Source: Natrinema gelatinilyticum
Lineage (GTDB): Archaea; Halobacteriota; Halobacteria; Halobacteriales; Natrialbaceae
Direction: 5' to 3'
Assembly: GCF_024266705.1 (NCBI RefSeq)
Contig: NZ_CP100756.1
Coordinates: 1,426,001-1,490,000, forward strand
DNA length: 64,000 nt
Under the pieces are notes generated by a model. The model searched no databases and was not told where the DNA came from. It worked only from the letters and a program-made list of their open reading frames with translations. Each line of letters begins with the position of its first letter. The first letter of the stretch is position 1. The position numbers were made by a program, and so were the translations under genes. Below, piece by piece: positions 55,736 through 63,966 of this stretch.

Positions 55736-55756
55736 TGAACGGCCACCGGGCTACTG

Positions 55757-55933
55757 CTACTCCCGATCCTCGAGTCGGTCGTGACGCTCGTCGATTTCGT
55801 CTAAGAGATCCAGGGTTTTGCGGATCGACGCGCGGATCGCGTCGCTACGGTTGACGAATTTTCCGTCGTCCCCGACGTGTTCGTCCAGATCATCGAGGAG
55901 TTCCTGCGGAATTTCGACGCTAATCTTGGGCAT
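55757..55933 (-). CDS. Ribbon-helix-helix (CopG-type) regulator
   Basis: A 58-residue protein: a short beta strand (KISVEIPQELLDDLDEH), then two helices (FVNRSDAIRASIRKTLDLL), the ribbon-helix-helix fold that binds DNA as a dimer. The start MPKISVE at 55933 is typical; the upstream frame is not. No toxin gene is adjacent, so it may be a stand-alone regulator (for example NikR/CopG-like without a metal domain). Confidence 0.85.
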   Translation of the reverse strand: MPKISVEIPQELLDDLDEHVGDDGKFVNRSDAIRASIRKTLDLLDEIDERHDRLEDRE

Positions 55934-56243
55934 TAGTTTGGGTATGCGTTCGTATGCCCACACCTTAAGCCGTCGGCTCGGGACGCAGCGCTCAGCCGGA
56001 AACTGAGGCACTGGCTCGTTCAGCCTCCGATTCGGGTCGGGAAACCCCTTCCAGACTAGCGTGTCTGAAACGGTACCATTGAACTATGCTCTCTGTCGCA
56101 GGACCTGGTCGATAGCCGCCTCGAAGTACCCGATCGAAACGTACCTGGCATCGTCGGTACCAGCTGTGTCGGTATCATAGCACTCTTCCCCGGGCGTTGA
56201 TGTCATCTACGTCTCCGGAGAAGCGACTGGAAAGGAGGTCTGA
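55934..56243. other. Intergenic region, nothing recognised
   Basis: About 310 bases of mixed composition between the CopG-type gene and a small membrane protein. No gene or strong repeat was identified. Confidence 0.4.
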
Positions 56244-56465
56244 TTATTGATCAGTTATCCGTCCTGTGAGCCAGATTATAAATATGATCGTGCCAGTGGC
56301 GATTGCCGTGAAAGCGAGGGCAAATTGTGGGCTTGTGAGTGGAAGACTCGCCACATATCTGGCGAGCTGATTTATGCCCCAGATGCCAACGAGAAGCGAG
56401 ATGGCAAGTGCCATGAAGAGGAGTTCATAGTCGAACCACGTCTTCAGGCCTTCTGATGATATCAT
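56244..56465 (-). CDS. Small membrane protein, unknown
   Basis: A 73-residue protein with two helices (LLFMALAISLLVGIWGINQL and FALAFTAIATGTIIFIIWL). Base composition is AT-richer than the neighbours, which suggests acquired DNA. The ATG at 56465 is the only plausible start. I do not recognise a family. Confidence 0.5.
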   Translation of the reverse strand: MISSEGLKTWFDYELLFMALAISLLVGIWGINQLARYVASLPLTSPQFALAFTAIATGTIIFIIWLTGRITDQ

Positions 56466-56927
56466 TGCAACAGTTTACCCTCGGAACGGTATATTCTTTT
56501 AGCTGTAATCGAGGACAGAAAACCCCTCCCTGCTCGCGTCGCTCGCTAAAGAAGGGGATACACCGCCCGCATGAATTGTTTACGTCTGAATCGTCTCTTT
56601 TACCACCATTTCGGCAAGGTGGATAGTAAGGTACTCACCACGCCCTGTCGTTGTTCAAACGCGACAAGAAGCGTGCAACGGCGGTTGTGGCCGAGTGTTG
56701 ATTTGGGAGGAGTGGGACGCTCCGAACCGCCTGTCACGGGAACTCGCCTCCGGAGACTGAGACCATCCACAGAACGCCACGGCGTTCTGCCGGGCCGCAC
56801 GAGACGCTCCGCGTCTTGTGGACGCTGTGGGATCGGTTCCTGCAGGCCCTGTCGTTGAACGAGGAAGCCCCAACCGCACCAAGCGAGGGACGGGGAGACC
56901 CGAGTGCGGGAGGGTGGGGTAGTTCAC
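56466..56927 (+). mobile_element. Possible decayed IS200/IS605 (TnpB-type) element remnant
   Basis: No complete gene. The plus strand ends with a frame whose last codons read VDAVGSVPAGPVVERGSP before a TAG. This is like the VVEAGSP tail that I recall from haloarchaeal TnpB proteins; it is followed by GGGAGGGTGGGGTAGTTCAC. A CCCCTCC/GAAGGGG pair near 56526-56562 could be the other end. The gene at 56924-57244 takes its stop codon from the TTCAC end, as DoxX does at 10589. The family call is from memory. Confidence 0.4.
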
Positions 56928-57244
56928 TCGTTTGCAAAATGTTCATCGACTGCTTCGCGGAACGCCCCGACGGTCATCTCGTAGACCGTGTTCCCGCTCT
57001 CGTCGCGATGACGACCGATCTCGAACGCGGGAGTTCCATCGATTCGAACCTCCCAGTCGTCGGGATAGCGGGTATTTACCCCGATGAACTGAATTCGGCA
57101 ATTGTGAGTCGCTTCAAGTGGATCGACGACCTCGTGGGTATACACCCCATCGGCGAACCGTGGCGGCCGGTACTCCGCCAGTCCCATCTCCGCTCGAAGT
57201 CGTTCGTTATCGCGCCACCACTTCGGCTTGTCGGTCCCGGTCAC
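56924..57244 (-). CDS. Uncharacterised protein in the Rieske operon
   Basis: A 106-residue protein. It begins with a charged KPKWWRDNERLRAEMGLAEY segment and has a C-terminal ATHNCRIQFIGVNTRYPDDW, then EVRIDGTPAFEIGRHRDE. I recognise no family; no signal peptide or membrane helix. Its ATG overlaps the Rieske stop (ATGA), so it is the third gene of the amidohydrolase-Rieske operon and likely serves the same pathway. The TGA stop lies in a transposon-end-like TTCAC, so the C terminus may be altered. Confidence 0.7.
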   Translation of the reverse strand: MTGTDKPKWWRDNERLRAEMGLAEYRPPRFADGVYTHEVVDPLEATHNCRIQFIGVNTRYPDDWEVRIDGTPAFEIGRHRDESGNTVYEMTVGAFREAVDEHFANE

Positions 57245-57621
57245 AGTACGATGACCACCTCGCCGTCCTCGATCTCAACCGAATACGACGGGAGCGTCAC
57301 ACCCTTCCTGGAGAGACAGTCCCCGCTGGTCAGATCGTACTCCCAGCCGTGCCACGGACAATTGAGGATCTCGCCCTCCCGCTCCCAGCGGCTCTCAACT
57401 TCACCGGTTTCCCGGTCGTAGGAGGCAATCTCGGTCCCGGTGAGGGCACCCTCGCCGCACGGACCTCCTTGATGAGCACACCAGTTCAGATAGGCGTAGT
57501 ACTCTCCGTCCTGGTGGAAGATGGCGATCTCTCGACCCTTGATTTGCGTCACGATCCGCTCACCGTCGGCGATTTCGTCGGCCTCGGCCACAACGTGGCG
57601 CTCGGTAGCTGTCCCCACCAT
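57241..57621 (-). CDS. Rieske [2Fe-2S] ferredoxin-type protein
   Basis: A 126-residue Rieske protein with both cluster motifs: CxH in LNWCAHQGGPCGEG and CxxH in LNCPWHGWEYDL. The insertion between them (about 30 residues) is short, as in ferredoxin subunits of ring-hydroxylating oxygenases or stand-alone Rieske proteins. One base separates its start from the amidohydrolase stop upstream, and it overlaps the following gene, so it is the middle gene of a three-gene operon. It should give electrons to a step linked with the amidohydrolase substrate. Confidence 0.9.
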   Translation of the reverse strand: MVGTATERHVVAEADEIADGERIVTQIKGREIAIFHQDGEYYAYLNWCAHQGGPCGEGALTGTEIASYDRETGEVESRWEREGEILNCPWHGWEYDLTSGDCLSRKGVTLPSYSVEIEDGEVVIVL

Positions 57622-57622
57622 T

Positions 57623-58711
57623 TCAGATCGAGAGGTCGAACGCCTCTATGGCAGTTCCCGAGAGGACTCGTTCTCTCGTCTTCTCGTCGCCGAATCGACG
57701 TATCTGCTGATCGAGGGCGTCAGGATGATCGAAGTCCCAGTGGGGATAGTCCGTCGAGAGCATGAGCGACTCGGGACCGAGAACATCGATTATCTGCTGG
57801 AGGTCTGCCGGGTCATTCGGCTCTCCGACGGGCTGAGTGGAGAAATAGAACTGGTCCCGGATATACTCCTCGGGGCTTTTCTCCAGGAGTGGCGCCTCGC
57901 TGCGCCGCATCGAGTATTCTTTGTTGAACCGGAACATCATATAGGGAACCCAGCTAACCCCCGCCTCCAGGAACGAGAAGTTGAGGTCGGGAAATTTCGC
58001 CGGGGTGCCGTTGACGATGAGACTTGACATCGTCATCATGTGCGCCCATGGGTGGGCGAGCATGTGATTTTCGAGGAATCGGTTGAACTGCGTATCCTGC
58101 ACCGGAAAGTCCTTCGCGAAGGGGGCGCCGGCTGAGGCGTGGTACGCAACGTGGAGGTTGTTGTCCTCGGCAGCCTGATAGATCCGGTCGTACACGGGAT
58201 CACCGAGTGGCGGCTGGGCACCACTGTTGAGCAGGTACAGTCCTTCGATGCATCGTTCCGATTCCATTCGGTCGATCTCTTCGGCTGCGGCCGCCGGGTC
58301 ATGGGTCGCGACGGTACAGAGTCCGAGGAACTGGTCGTACTCGTCGAGGTAATTCTCGAGCAAATAATCGTTATAGGCGTACATCAATTCGACTGCCCGG
58401 TCGTCTTCAGGGACCGAATTCAGTACCGGAAAGGCGTTGATGAGCGGGTAATCGATTCCGAACTCGACACAGATTTTCTCGTACAGCGCATCCGCACTCC
58501 GAACGTTTTCCTTTTCGATTTCGATCTTTCCGCCCATATAGCGGTTCCATCCGCCTCTGTGAACCGGCGTGTAGGTTGGATACTTCGTGATCGACCGGTA
58601 CGGTTCCTCACAGTACTCGGCCAACTCGTCGAACGGAATGGAGAGGTGAACGTCCGTATCGACGACCGTCGCCTCCTCGAACGCTCCACTATCCTCTGCT
58701 GTGCTAGTCAT
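57623..58711 (-). CDS. Amidohydrolase 2 family (ACMSD-like) hydrolase/decarboxylase
   Basis: A 362-residue TIM-barrel enzyme. VVDTDVHLSIPFDELAEY gives the DxH metal motif, AYHASAGAPFAKDFP and NHMLAHPWAHMMTM supply His, and STDYPHWDFDHPDAL the catalytic Asp with following His. This is the amidohydrolase_2 branch that includes aminocarboxymuconate-semialdehyde decarboxylase and related ring-cleavage-product enzymes. The start MTSTAEDSG at 58711 is preferred over an 85-codon upstream frame. First gene of the operon with Rieske and an unknown protein; aromatic catabolism is a reasonable guess. Confidence 0.87.
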   Translation of the reverse strand: MTSTAEDSGAFEEATVVDTDVHLSIPFDELAEYCEEPYRSITKYPTYTPVHRGGWNRYMGGKIEIEKENVRSADALYEKICVEFGIDYPLINAFPVLNSVPEDDRAVELMYAYNDYLLENYLDEYDQFLGLCTVATHDPAAAAEEIDRMESERCIEGLYLLNSGAQPPLGDPVYDRIYQAAEDNNLHVAYHASAGAPFAKDFPVQDTQFNRFLENHMLAHPWAHMMTMSSLIVNGTPAKFPDLNFSFLEAGVSWVPYMMFRFNKEYSMRRSEAPLLEKSPEEYIRDQFYFSTQPVGEPNDPADLQQIIDVLGPESLMLSTDYPHWDFDHPDALDQQIRRFGDEKTRERVLSGTAIEAFDLSI

Positions 58712-58777
58712 GCGCAACCGGATCACTTCTGTCCGGAAATAATTTCGGCTGCAGGGCCCCTTTCGCACGGTTGCGCA
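58711..58777. promoter_or_regulatory. Long-range inverted repeat at the amidohydrolase-Rieske operon start
   Basis: TGCGCAACCG (58711-58720) and CGGTTGCGCA (58768-58777) are perfect 10-bp arms 47 bp apart; the first overlaps the start codon. It may be an operator or a 5' RNA hairpin. Confidence 0.4.
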
Positions 58778-59151
58778 CTGGTGTCTCTTTCCCAACAGAT
58801 CACCACTGATGCGAATTCTTCGCCCGTCTGTCAAACAGGCTGCTCGATGCGAATCCCTGAAGCAACTCGCGGTCGCGCGACGAACATCCACTGTAGTCAG
58901 CGCGCACCTTCTGACAACAGTTAGACGCGGACTATGATGGGGTATCGAAGAACGAGCACACTCCACTGGAGTGAGATTGGACTACGACTCACCGCCCGTA
59001 CCATTACTTGCGAGTTCCGGTCGTAGTCGACATGTCGAATTTCGATATTTCTCTCATCTCGTCCTGACGGTTGTGGTGCACCCATTCTCTCAATTTAGCA
59101 CCCATTTTCTGTCAGAGGCTGGTCAGGATGTTCAGCTACTGCTGACTCGAT
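58712..59151. other. Intergenic region before the IS110 element
   Basis: Contains the inverted repeat at 58711-58777 and a smaller palindrome CACTCCA-c-TGGAGTG at 58959-58973. A direct repeat of GCACCCATT occurs at 59075 and 59098 next to the IS end. No gene supported. Confidence 0.4.
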
Positions 59152-59281
59152 GGAAATTCTGCTATCCCATAAGAGCGTGAAACAAGTATGGGACGCAAGA
59201 GACCGAGATCTATTCCGTGCCCCAAAGCACGTGCTGTTGACTGGTCCGAGTGCGTAGGAAGCCGAGTCCTGGGCAGTACAG

Positions 59282-59310
59282 CCCGACTGCCGCCAGGAGC
59301 GGCAGTCGGG
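59282..59310 (+). ncRNA. Candidate bridge-RNA hairpin in the IS110 left end
   Basis: CCCGACTGCCG and CGGCAGTCGGG pair perfectly around a 7-nt CCAGGAG loop, 55 bp before the transposase ATG. IS110 elements are known to encode a structured bridge RNA in the non-coding end upstream of the recombinase, so this 214-bp leader is a good candidate. The RNA itself is inferred. Confidence 0.4.
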
Positions 59311-59365
59311 AAAGCCCGCATAGGTGAATCTCTGTTTCACGCACCAGCGTTCCGAGGTGAATCCA

Positions 59366-60364
59366 ATGTTCATCGGAATCGACGTACACAAACGGTACTC
59401 ACAAATCGCAGTATTGGACGAAAACGGTGAGGTCGTCGAAGAGGTTCGCGTCGAAAACGCGAACCTCGACGACTTTGCCCAGCAGTACGCTGGGTCAAAA
59501 GCCGCGCTTGAAGCGACCAGCAACTATTACCACATCCACGATACGCTTTCAGAGTATCTGGATGTGACCGTCGCCAATCCAGGCGAATTAAAACTGATCT
59601 CCGACTCAGATGAGAAAACTGACCGCGTCGACGCGAAACAACTCGCTCGGATGGTTCGGTTGGGTTCAATCCCTGAAAGCTACGTTCCAACCGATGAGGT
59701 CCGGCAAGCCCGCGCACTTGTGCGCGGGCGCCAGAAGCTCGTTGAGAACCGGACTGAGTATGCGAACAAGATCCATGGTTTGTTGAGTGATCACGGGATC
59801 ACTCAGGAGGTGAAACCGCTGAGTGTGAAGGGACGAGAGTTCCTCGCGGAACTCTCGCTCCCGGCGCCGTGGGATGCGCTGTTGGAGTCGTATCTGGAAC
59901 TCATTCAGGCGCTCACCGAGCAGATTGAGTCGTTGGAAGCGGAGATCGAGGAACGGGCTGGGTCTCTGAAGGAGACCCAGCTCCTGATGACGATTCCTGG
60001 CGTGAGTTACTTTACAGCGTTGACGATTTACGCGGAGTTGGGAGAGGTCGCCCGGTTTGATCGGGCCAAGGAGGTCGTAAGCTACGTCGGGCTGAACCCG
60101 ATAATCCGCGAGTCTGGCGACTCGCGGTTTGAGGGAAGTATCTCGAAACGAGGGTCAGGGCGAGTTCGGTGGCTGCTTGTTCAAGCGTCGTACACAGCGG
60201 TTCATACGTGCGAAGACGAGTACCTTAGCCGGTTTTACAACCGATTAGCCCGAAAGAAGAACTCGAAAACAGCGATTGTAGCAACCGCTCGGAAGCTGCT
60301 GGTTTCAATGTATCATATGCTGGACCGTGAGGAGGTGTACGATCCACCAGGGATGAGTGCCTGA
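59366..60364 (+). CDS. IS110-family DEDD recombinase (transposase)
   Basis: A 332-residue recombinase. The RuvC-like DEDD residues are visible: D6 in MFIGIDVHK, E49 in KAALEATSN, and D86/D89 in EKTDRVDAKQLARM. The C-terminal half has IPGVSYFTALTIYAELG and the Ser-containing ISKRGSGRVRWLLVQAS of the transposase_20 domain. No frameshift is seen. The ATG at 59366 is used rather than one 14 codons upstream. A perfect hairpin begins right at its TGA stop. Confidence 0.94.
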   Translation: MFIGIDVHKRYSQIAVLDENGEVVEEVRVENANLDDFAQQYAGSKAALEATSNYYHIHDTLSEYLDVTVANPGELKLISDSDEKTDRVDAKQLARMVRLGSIPESYVPTDEVRQARALVRGRQKLVENRTEYANKIHGLLSDHGITQEVKPLSVKGREFLAELSLPAPWDALLESYLELIQALTEQIESLEAEIEERAGSLKETQLLMTIPGVSYFTALTIYAELGEVARFDRAKEVVSYVGLNPIIRESGDSRFEGSISKRGSGRVRWLLVQASYTAVHTCEDEYLSRFYNRLARKKNSKTAIVATARKLLVSMYHMLDREEVYDPPGMSA

Positions 60365-60385
60365 GCGCCGCCGGGGCGGCGCTCA
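60362..60385 (+). terminator. Hairpin at the IS110 transposase stop
   Basis: TGAGCGCCGCC and GGCGGCGCTCA (11 bp each) pair around a 2-nt loop and include the stop codon. It may end transcription or be part of the right-end RNA structure. Confidence 0.5.
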
Positions 60386-60643
60386 TTGGCCGGTTGGTGG
60401 TAACGTTAGCGACTGCTCTCACTAACAAGAAGTCTCCCGCCTGATGGCTGTTACAGTAGCCATCGGTTCGCCGGTTGTCGATTCTCCGCTCGAAGACTGT
60501 AGCGAGTCCTCGTCGCCCGAAGAATTATCTTAGCAAACGTGGTTTGTTTAACCAGCAGAATTTCCATAGGTGAATAGATAGCGAATATCCAGCAGCGAAC
60601 CACGCATACTGGAGCCAACCCTCACGGTAGAATTGTCGGCGTC

Positions 60644-62617
60644 TCAATTATTGGAAGCCTGTTCGGCAGGGAGAGTAAACGAAAAGGTCGATCCTTCCCC
60701 TGGTTCTGACTGGACCCAGATGTCGCCACCATGGCGCTCGACGATCTTCCGACACAATGCCAATCCGATGCCGGTTCCAGGGTACTCCTCGTGGGTGTGG
60801 AGTCGATCGAACACGTCGAAGATTCGGTCGGTGTAGTCGGAATCTAACCCGATGCCGTTGTCGGCCACCTGGAACACCCACTCCTCGGCGTCGCGTTCGG
60901 CGCTGATCTCGATCTCCGGCGGTTCCTCGCCTCGATATTTGATGGCGTTCGAGACGAGGTTCTGGAACACCTGTTCGAGTTGCTCCCGATCGGCGTGGAC
61001 CGTCGGCAGCGATTCGACAGCAATCTCGGCGTCGTTCTCCTCGATCTGTCGCTCGAGGTTCCTGAGCACGTCCTTGACGACCGTTTCGCAGTCCGTGGGT
61101 TCAAGCGGTTTGGCCTCGGTATCGACCCGCGAGTACGCGAGCAGGTCGTCGATCATCTCCCGCAGCCGGTCAGCGCCGTCAACCGCGAAGTCGATGAACT
61201 CCTCGGCATCCTCGTTGAGTTGGTCAGCATACTGATTCTCGAGGAGTTGGAGGTAACTCGATATCATGCGGAGGGGTTCCTGGAGATCATGGGAGGCCAC
61301 GTAGGCGAACTGTTCGAGCCGCTCGTTCGACTCCTCGAGCTTCTCGACCGTCTCAGCGAGTTGCTCCTCGTAGAACCGGCGATCGGTGACGTCAGTGTAG
61401 TGTTCGATGCGGCCACCCGCGTAGAGCCCAGTCTCGATGGGCTGGCTCCAGTGATGTAACCACCGTTCCTCGAGGGCGTCCTCGCCGAGGACGTGACACT
61501 CGAACTCCTCGGTATAGGTGTTGTCCTCGTAGGTGGCGAGCACGCGATCGGCGAACCGTTCGGGTTCCTCGAAGATGCCGGCGATGTCCGCCTCGATGAC
61601 TGCACGCTTATCTCGACCGACGATCTCCTCCCGTTCGAGCCCGAAATACTCCTCGATTGACTCGTTGACCCAGACGATCTCGAAGTTCGAATCCAGAATG
61701 AATGTTCCAACCCCGGAGGTGTCGAGGACGTCGTCGGTCAACGACCGGTAGCGCTCCTCACTCTCTCTGAGGGCCTCCTCTCGCTCCTTTCGCTCGGTGA
61801 TGTCGCGGACGTAGACGGACATCCCGGACTCGGACGGGTATGTTCGGATCTCCATCCAGATATCGAGAAGGTCAGAATGGAATTCGAACTCCACGGGCTC
61901 CTGGGTCGCCATCGCCTCCTCAGCCATCTCTCGTGGGTAGCCGTCGGCCACCTCGGGAAGGACATCCCAGACGCGGGCCCCAATCAACTCCCCCGGGGAG
62001 AGCCGCACCAGCTCCGCGGCACAGTCGTTCACATAGATGATACGCCACTCGTCGTCGAGAGCGAAGAACGCCTCGTCGACGCGATCGAAAATCTCGAGGA
62101 TCTCCGCCTCGAGTTCGTCCCGTTGTTGTTTGAGGCGTTCCGCCTGCTTCCGGAGCTGTTCCTCGTGCTCGCGACGCTCGGTCATCTCGCGAGTGACCTT
62201 CACAAATCCCTCGAGGGTGTTGTCTTCGTCACGGATAGCCGTGATGGTGACGTCCGCCCAGAACTGTGATCCGTCCTTCCGGACACGCCAGCCTTCGTCC
62301 TCGGTGGAGCCCTGCTCGGCTGCAGCGGCGAGGTTCTCTTCGGGGACGCCGGCGGTACGGTCCTCCTCGGTATAAAATGTCGAGAAGTGTTCGCCGAGAA
62401 TCTCCTCGGTGTCGTAACCTTTGATGCGTTCGGCACCAGAATTCCAACTGATGATGTAGCCGTCGGGATCAAGGCGGAAAATTGCGTACTCCTCGACGGC
62501 GTCGACGAGGGCACGGAACTGGTGGTCACGATGCTCCGGTGGGCATCCGCGACCTTCAGCTGAGTCCTCCCTGTCTTTCTGCGAAAAGGACGAGTCCTCT
62601 TCTGGCCCATTCACCAT
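60644..62617 (-). CDS. Cytoplasmic PAS sensor histidine kinase
   Basis: A 657-residue kinase. Three PAS domains (about residues 35-150, 165-280 and 290-410; EYAIFRLDPDGYIISWNSGA, EAFFALDDEWRIIYVND, GTFILDSNFEIVWVNESIEE) precede the phospho-acceptor H-box (YVASHDLQEPLRMISSYLQL, His near 443). The ATPase domain has N, G1 and G2 boxes (NLVSNAIKYRG, VADNGIGLD, GTGIGLALCRKIVERHGG). There is no membrane helix, so it senses a cytoplasmic signal such as redox or light. No response regulator is adjacent. Confidence 0.93.
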   Translation of the reverse strand: MVNGPEEDSSFSQKDREDSAEGRGCPPEHRDHQFRALVDAVEEYAIFRLDPDGYIISWNSGAERIKGYDTEEILGEHFSTFYTEEDRTAGVPEENLAAAAEQGSTEDEGWRVRKDGSQFWADVTITAIRDEDNTLEGFVKVTREMTERREHEEQLRKQAERLKQQRDELEAEILEIFDRVDEAFFALDDEWRIIYVNDCAAELVRLSPGELIGARVWDVLPEVADGYPREMAEEAMATQEPVEFEFHSDLLDIWMEIRTYPSESGMSVYVRDITERKEREEALRESEERYRSLTDDVLDTSGVGTFILDSNFEIVWVNESIEEYFGLEREEIVGRDKRAVIEADIAGIFEEPERFADRVLATYEDNTYTEEFECHVLGEDALEERWLHHWSQPIETGLYAGGRIEHYTDVTDRRFYEEQLAETVEKLEESNERLEQFAYVASHDLQEPLRMISSYLQLLENQYADQLNEDAEEFIDFAVDGADRLREMIDDLLAYSRVDTEAKPLEPTDCETVVKDVLRNLERQIEENDAEIAVESLPTVHADREQLEQVFQNLVSNAIKYRGEEPPEIEISAERDAEEWVFQVADNGIGLDSDYTDRIFDVFDRLHTHEEYPGTGIGLALCRKIVERHGGDIWVQSEPGEGSTFSFTLPAEQASNN

Positions 62618-62760
62618 TACCGTTTTATCCTTGGAAGGGCGGAAAACTTTGTCGGGAGCAACGTTCTATTCTTCTGATAGATCCTCTCTATGCAGCAGGC
62701 CGTTTATATCAACTGTTGTGAGTTTCATTAAATTTCACAGGTCAGCCAGTCGGACTATGG

Positions 62761-63021
62761 TTAGGAGTCCGACTCGAGTTCGCTTACGTCGAGCTCACCC
62801 TCGAGATACGCTCGTCCGGTATCGGACAACTGGTAGAGCCCGGTGTCGACTACCTCGAGCAACTCGGCTTTGGAAAGTTTTCGACAGCGTTTACTCACGT
62901 ACTGACGGTCGTACTCGATATTTGTCCCTATTACTCGTGGTGAGAGTAGAATTGGATGTTCCTCAAAAAAGAGCATAATCTCGTAGTCGGCTGGAGTCAT
63001 CCAGGGAACCCGCTCGACCAT
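62761..63021 (-). CDS. PhiH1-repressor-like winged-helix regulator
   Basis: An 86-residue protein: VPWMTPADYEIMLFFEEHPI, then the recognition region TNIEYDRQYVSKRCRKLSKA and the wing LLEVVDTGLYQLSDTGRAYL. This is the haloarchaeal winged-helix type related to the phiH1 phage repressor. The start MVERVPW at 63021 is most like homologues; a start at 63090 is possible. Base composition is AT-richer, fitting mobile origin. Confidence 0.8.
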   Translation of the reverse strand: MVERVPWMTPADYEIMLFFEEHPILLSPRVIGTNIEYDRQYVSKRCRKLSKAELLEVVDTGLYQLSDTGRAYLEGELDVSELESDS

Positions 63022-63254
63022 CTTTTCACGATATCCCACAACCGGAACGGAAAAATCAGTACTATCTGGTGGTGAGTGAACCACTAACATGGTTTGATGA
63101 AAACTACGTTCGTGGATCAGATTTATGTTCCTACAGGTTATAATCAAAAGCACGGAAGCTATCAGTAACTCTCTCGGTTCCAGAATGGCAGAATAGCGGG
63201 CCGGTGCTAGCCCCACCGATCCGCGACAGCTTCCGTAAACACCCTACGGAAGCC

Positions 63255-63779
63255 ATGAGTCAGGACGATTTGCGGGGCCTTGAAAGCCCCGACCGACCGC
63301 GCGCATCGAACACGAACGCTCGAGCCATCACCGACGGCGGCGAACGAACGGAACCAGAGTCCGAATCCGCAACCAGTCCAAACGAGTCACCCATTCCGAA
63401 ACGCCTCGAGACGATCTCGAAACTCGTGCGTGGCGTGCTCGCGGACGTCCGTCGCACCGACGAACCGGATGCCGTCGACCATATCGACGAGTGGACGCGC
63501 CGGAGAGTGACTCGGAAGTTACGAGCGATCGACGCGGAGACCAGGCGGGTGGAACTCGAATTGATCGTCTTGCGTTCGCCGACCGGCGACGATTCGAGCG
63601 GGGATTCGGACGGCGACATCCCGGCGGTTACCAGCGGGGGCTCGGGGACGACGTCCCATCTGGGGCCGGACCTAGCCGTGTATCAGCTGGTGAAGGGTGA
63701 CGACGGGTCCGAAGCGACCACGTCGGCGGGCAATTGCGACGCGGACGAGCACGACGGCGGTGATCGCGATGGGGAGTAA
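63255..63779 (+). CDS. Acidic low-complexity protein, unknown
   Basis: A 174-residue protein. The ends are disordered and acidic (DDSSGDSDGDIPAVTSGGSG near the C terminus). The middle (about residues 45-110) is helical: KRLETISKLVRGVLADVRRT, then HIDEWTRRRVTRKLRAIDA. I recognise no family. The ATG at 63255 is preferred over one 17 codons upstream. Its stop overlaps the next gene's start by 11 bp, so they are coupled. Confidence 0.6.
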   Translation: MSQDDLRGLESPDRPRASNTNARAITDGGERTEPESESATSPNESPIPKRLETISKLVRGVLADVRRTDEPDAVDHIDEWTRRRVTRKLRAIDAETRRVELELIVLRSPTGDDSSGDSDGDIPAVTSGGSGTTSHLGPDLAVYQLVKGDDGSEATTSAGNCDADEHDGGDRDGE

Positions 63780-63966
63780 TCTGAATCCCGACCCGGACAA
63801 TCGGCTTCCCGCCACTGAAAACGAACGCACGGCCGAGCGCCTCGAGGCGCTGGCGGACCGAATCACGGCCCTCGAATCTGAATGCGCCCGAAAGGACGAG
63901 CGGATATCCGAACTCGAGCGAACGGTCGAGCACCTCGAGACCGAGACCGGCGATTTGGAAGAGTGA
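63769..63966 (+). CDS. Small acidic coiled-coil protein
   Basis: A 65-residue protein whose second half is a clear coiled coil (ERLEALADRITALESECARK, then ISELERTVEHLET). The ATG at 63769 overlaps the end of the preceding gene, indicating coupled translation. Short coiled-coil proteins of this kind are common in haloarchaea; function unknown. Confidence 0.6.
   Translation: MGSNLNPDPDNRLPATENERTAERLEALADRITALESECARKDERISELERTVEHLETETGDLEE

Larger units (their letters stand above)
59152..60566 (+). mobile_element. IS110-family insertion sequence, complete
   Basis: A 1,415-bp element bounded by perfect 13-bp inverted repeats TGGAAATTCTGCT (59152-59164) and its complement (60554-60566). It has one intact transposase gene, a 214-bp left non-coding end and a 202-bp right one. 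No target duplication was seen, as usual for IS110. The left end holds an 11-bp hairpin (59282-59310) and the right end an 11-bp hairpin starting at the stop codon (60362-60385). Confidence 0.88.
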
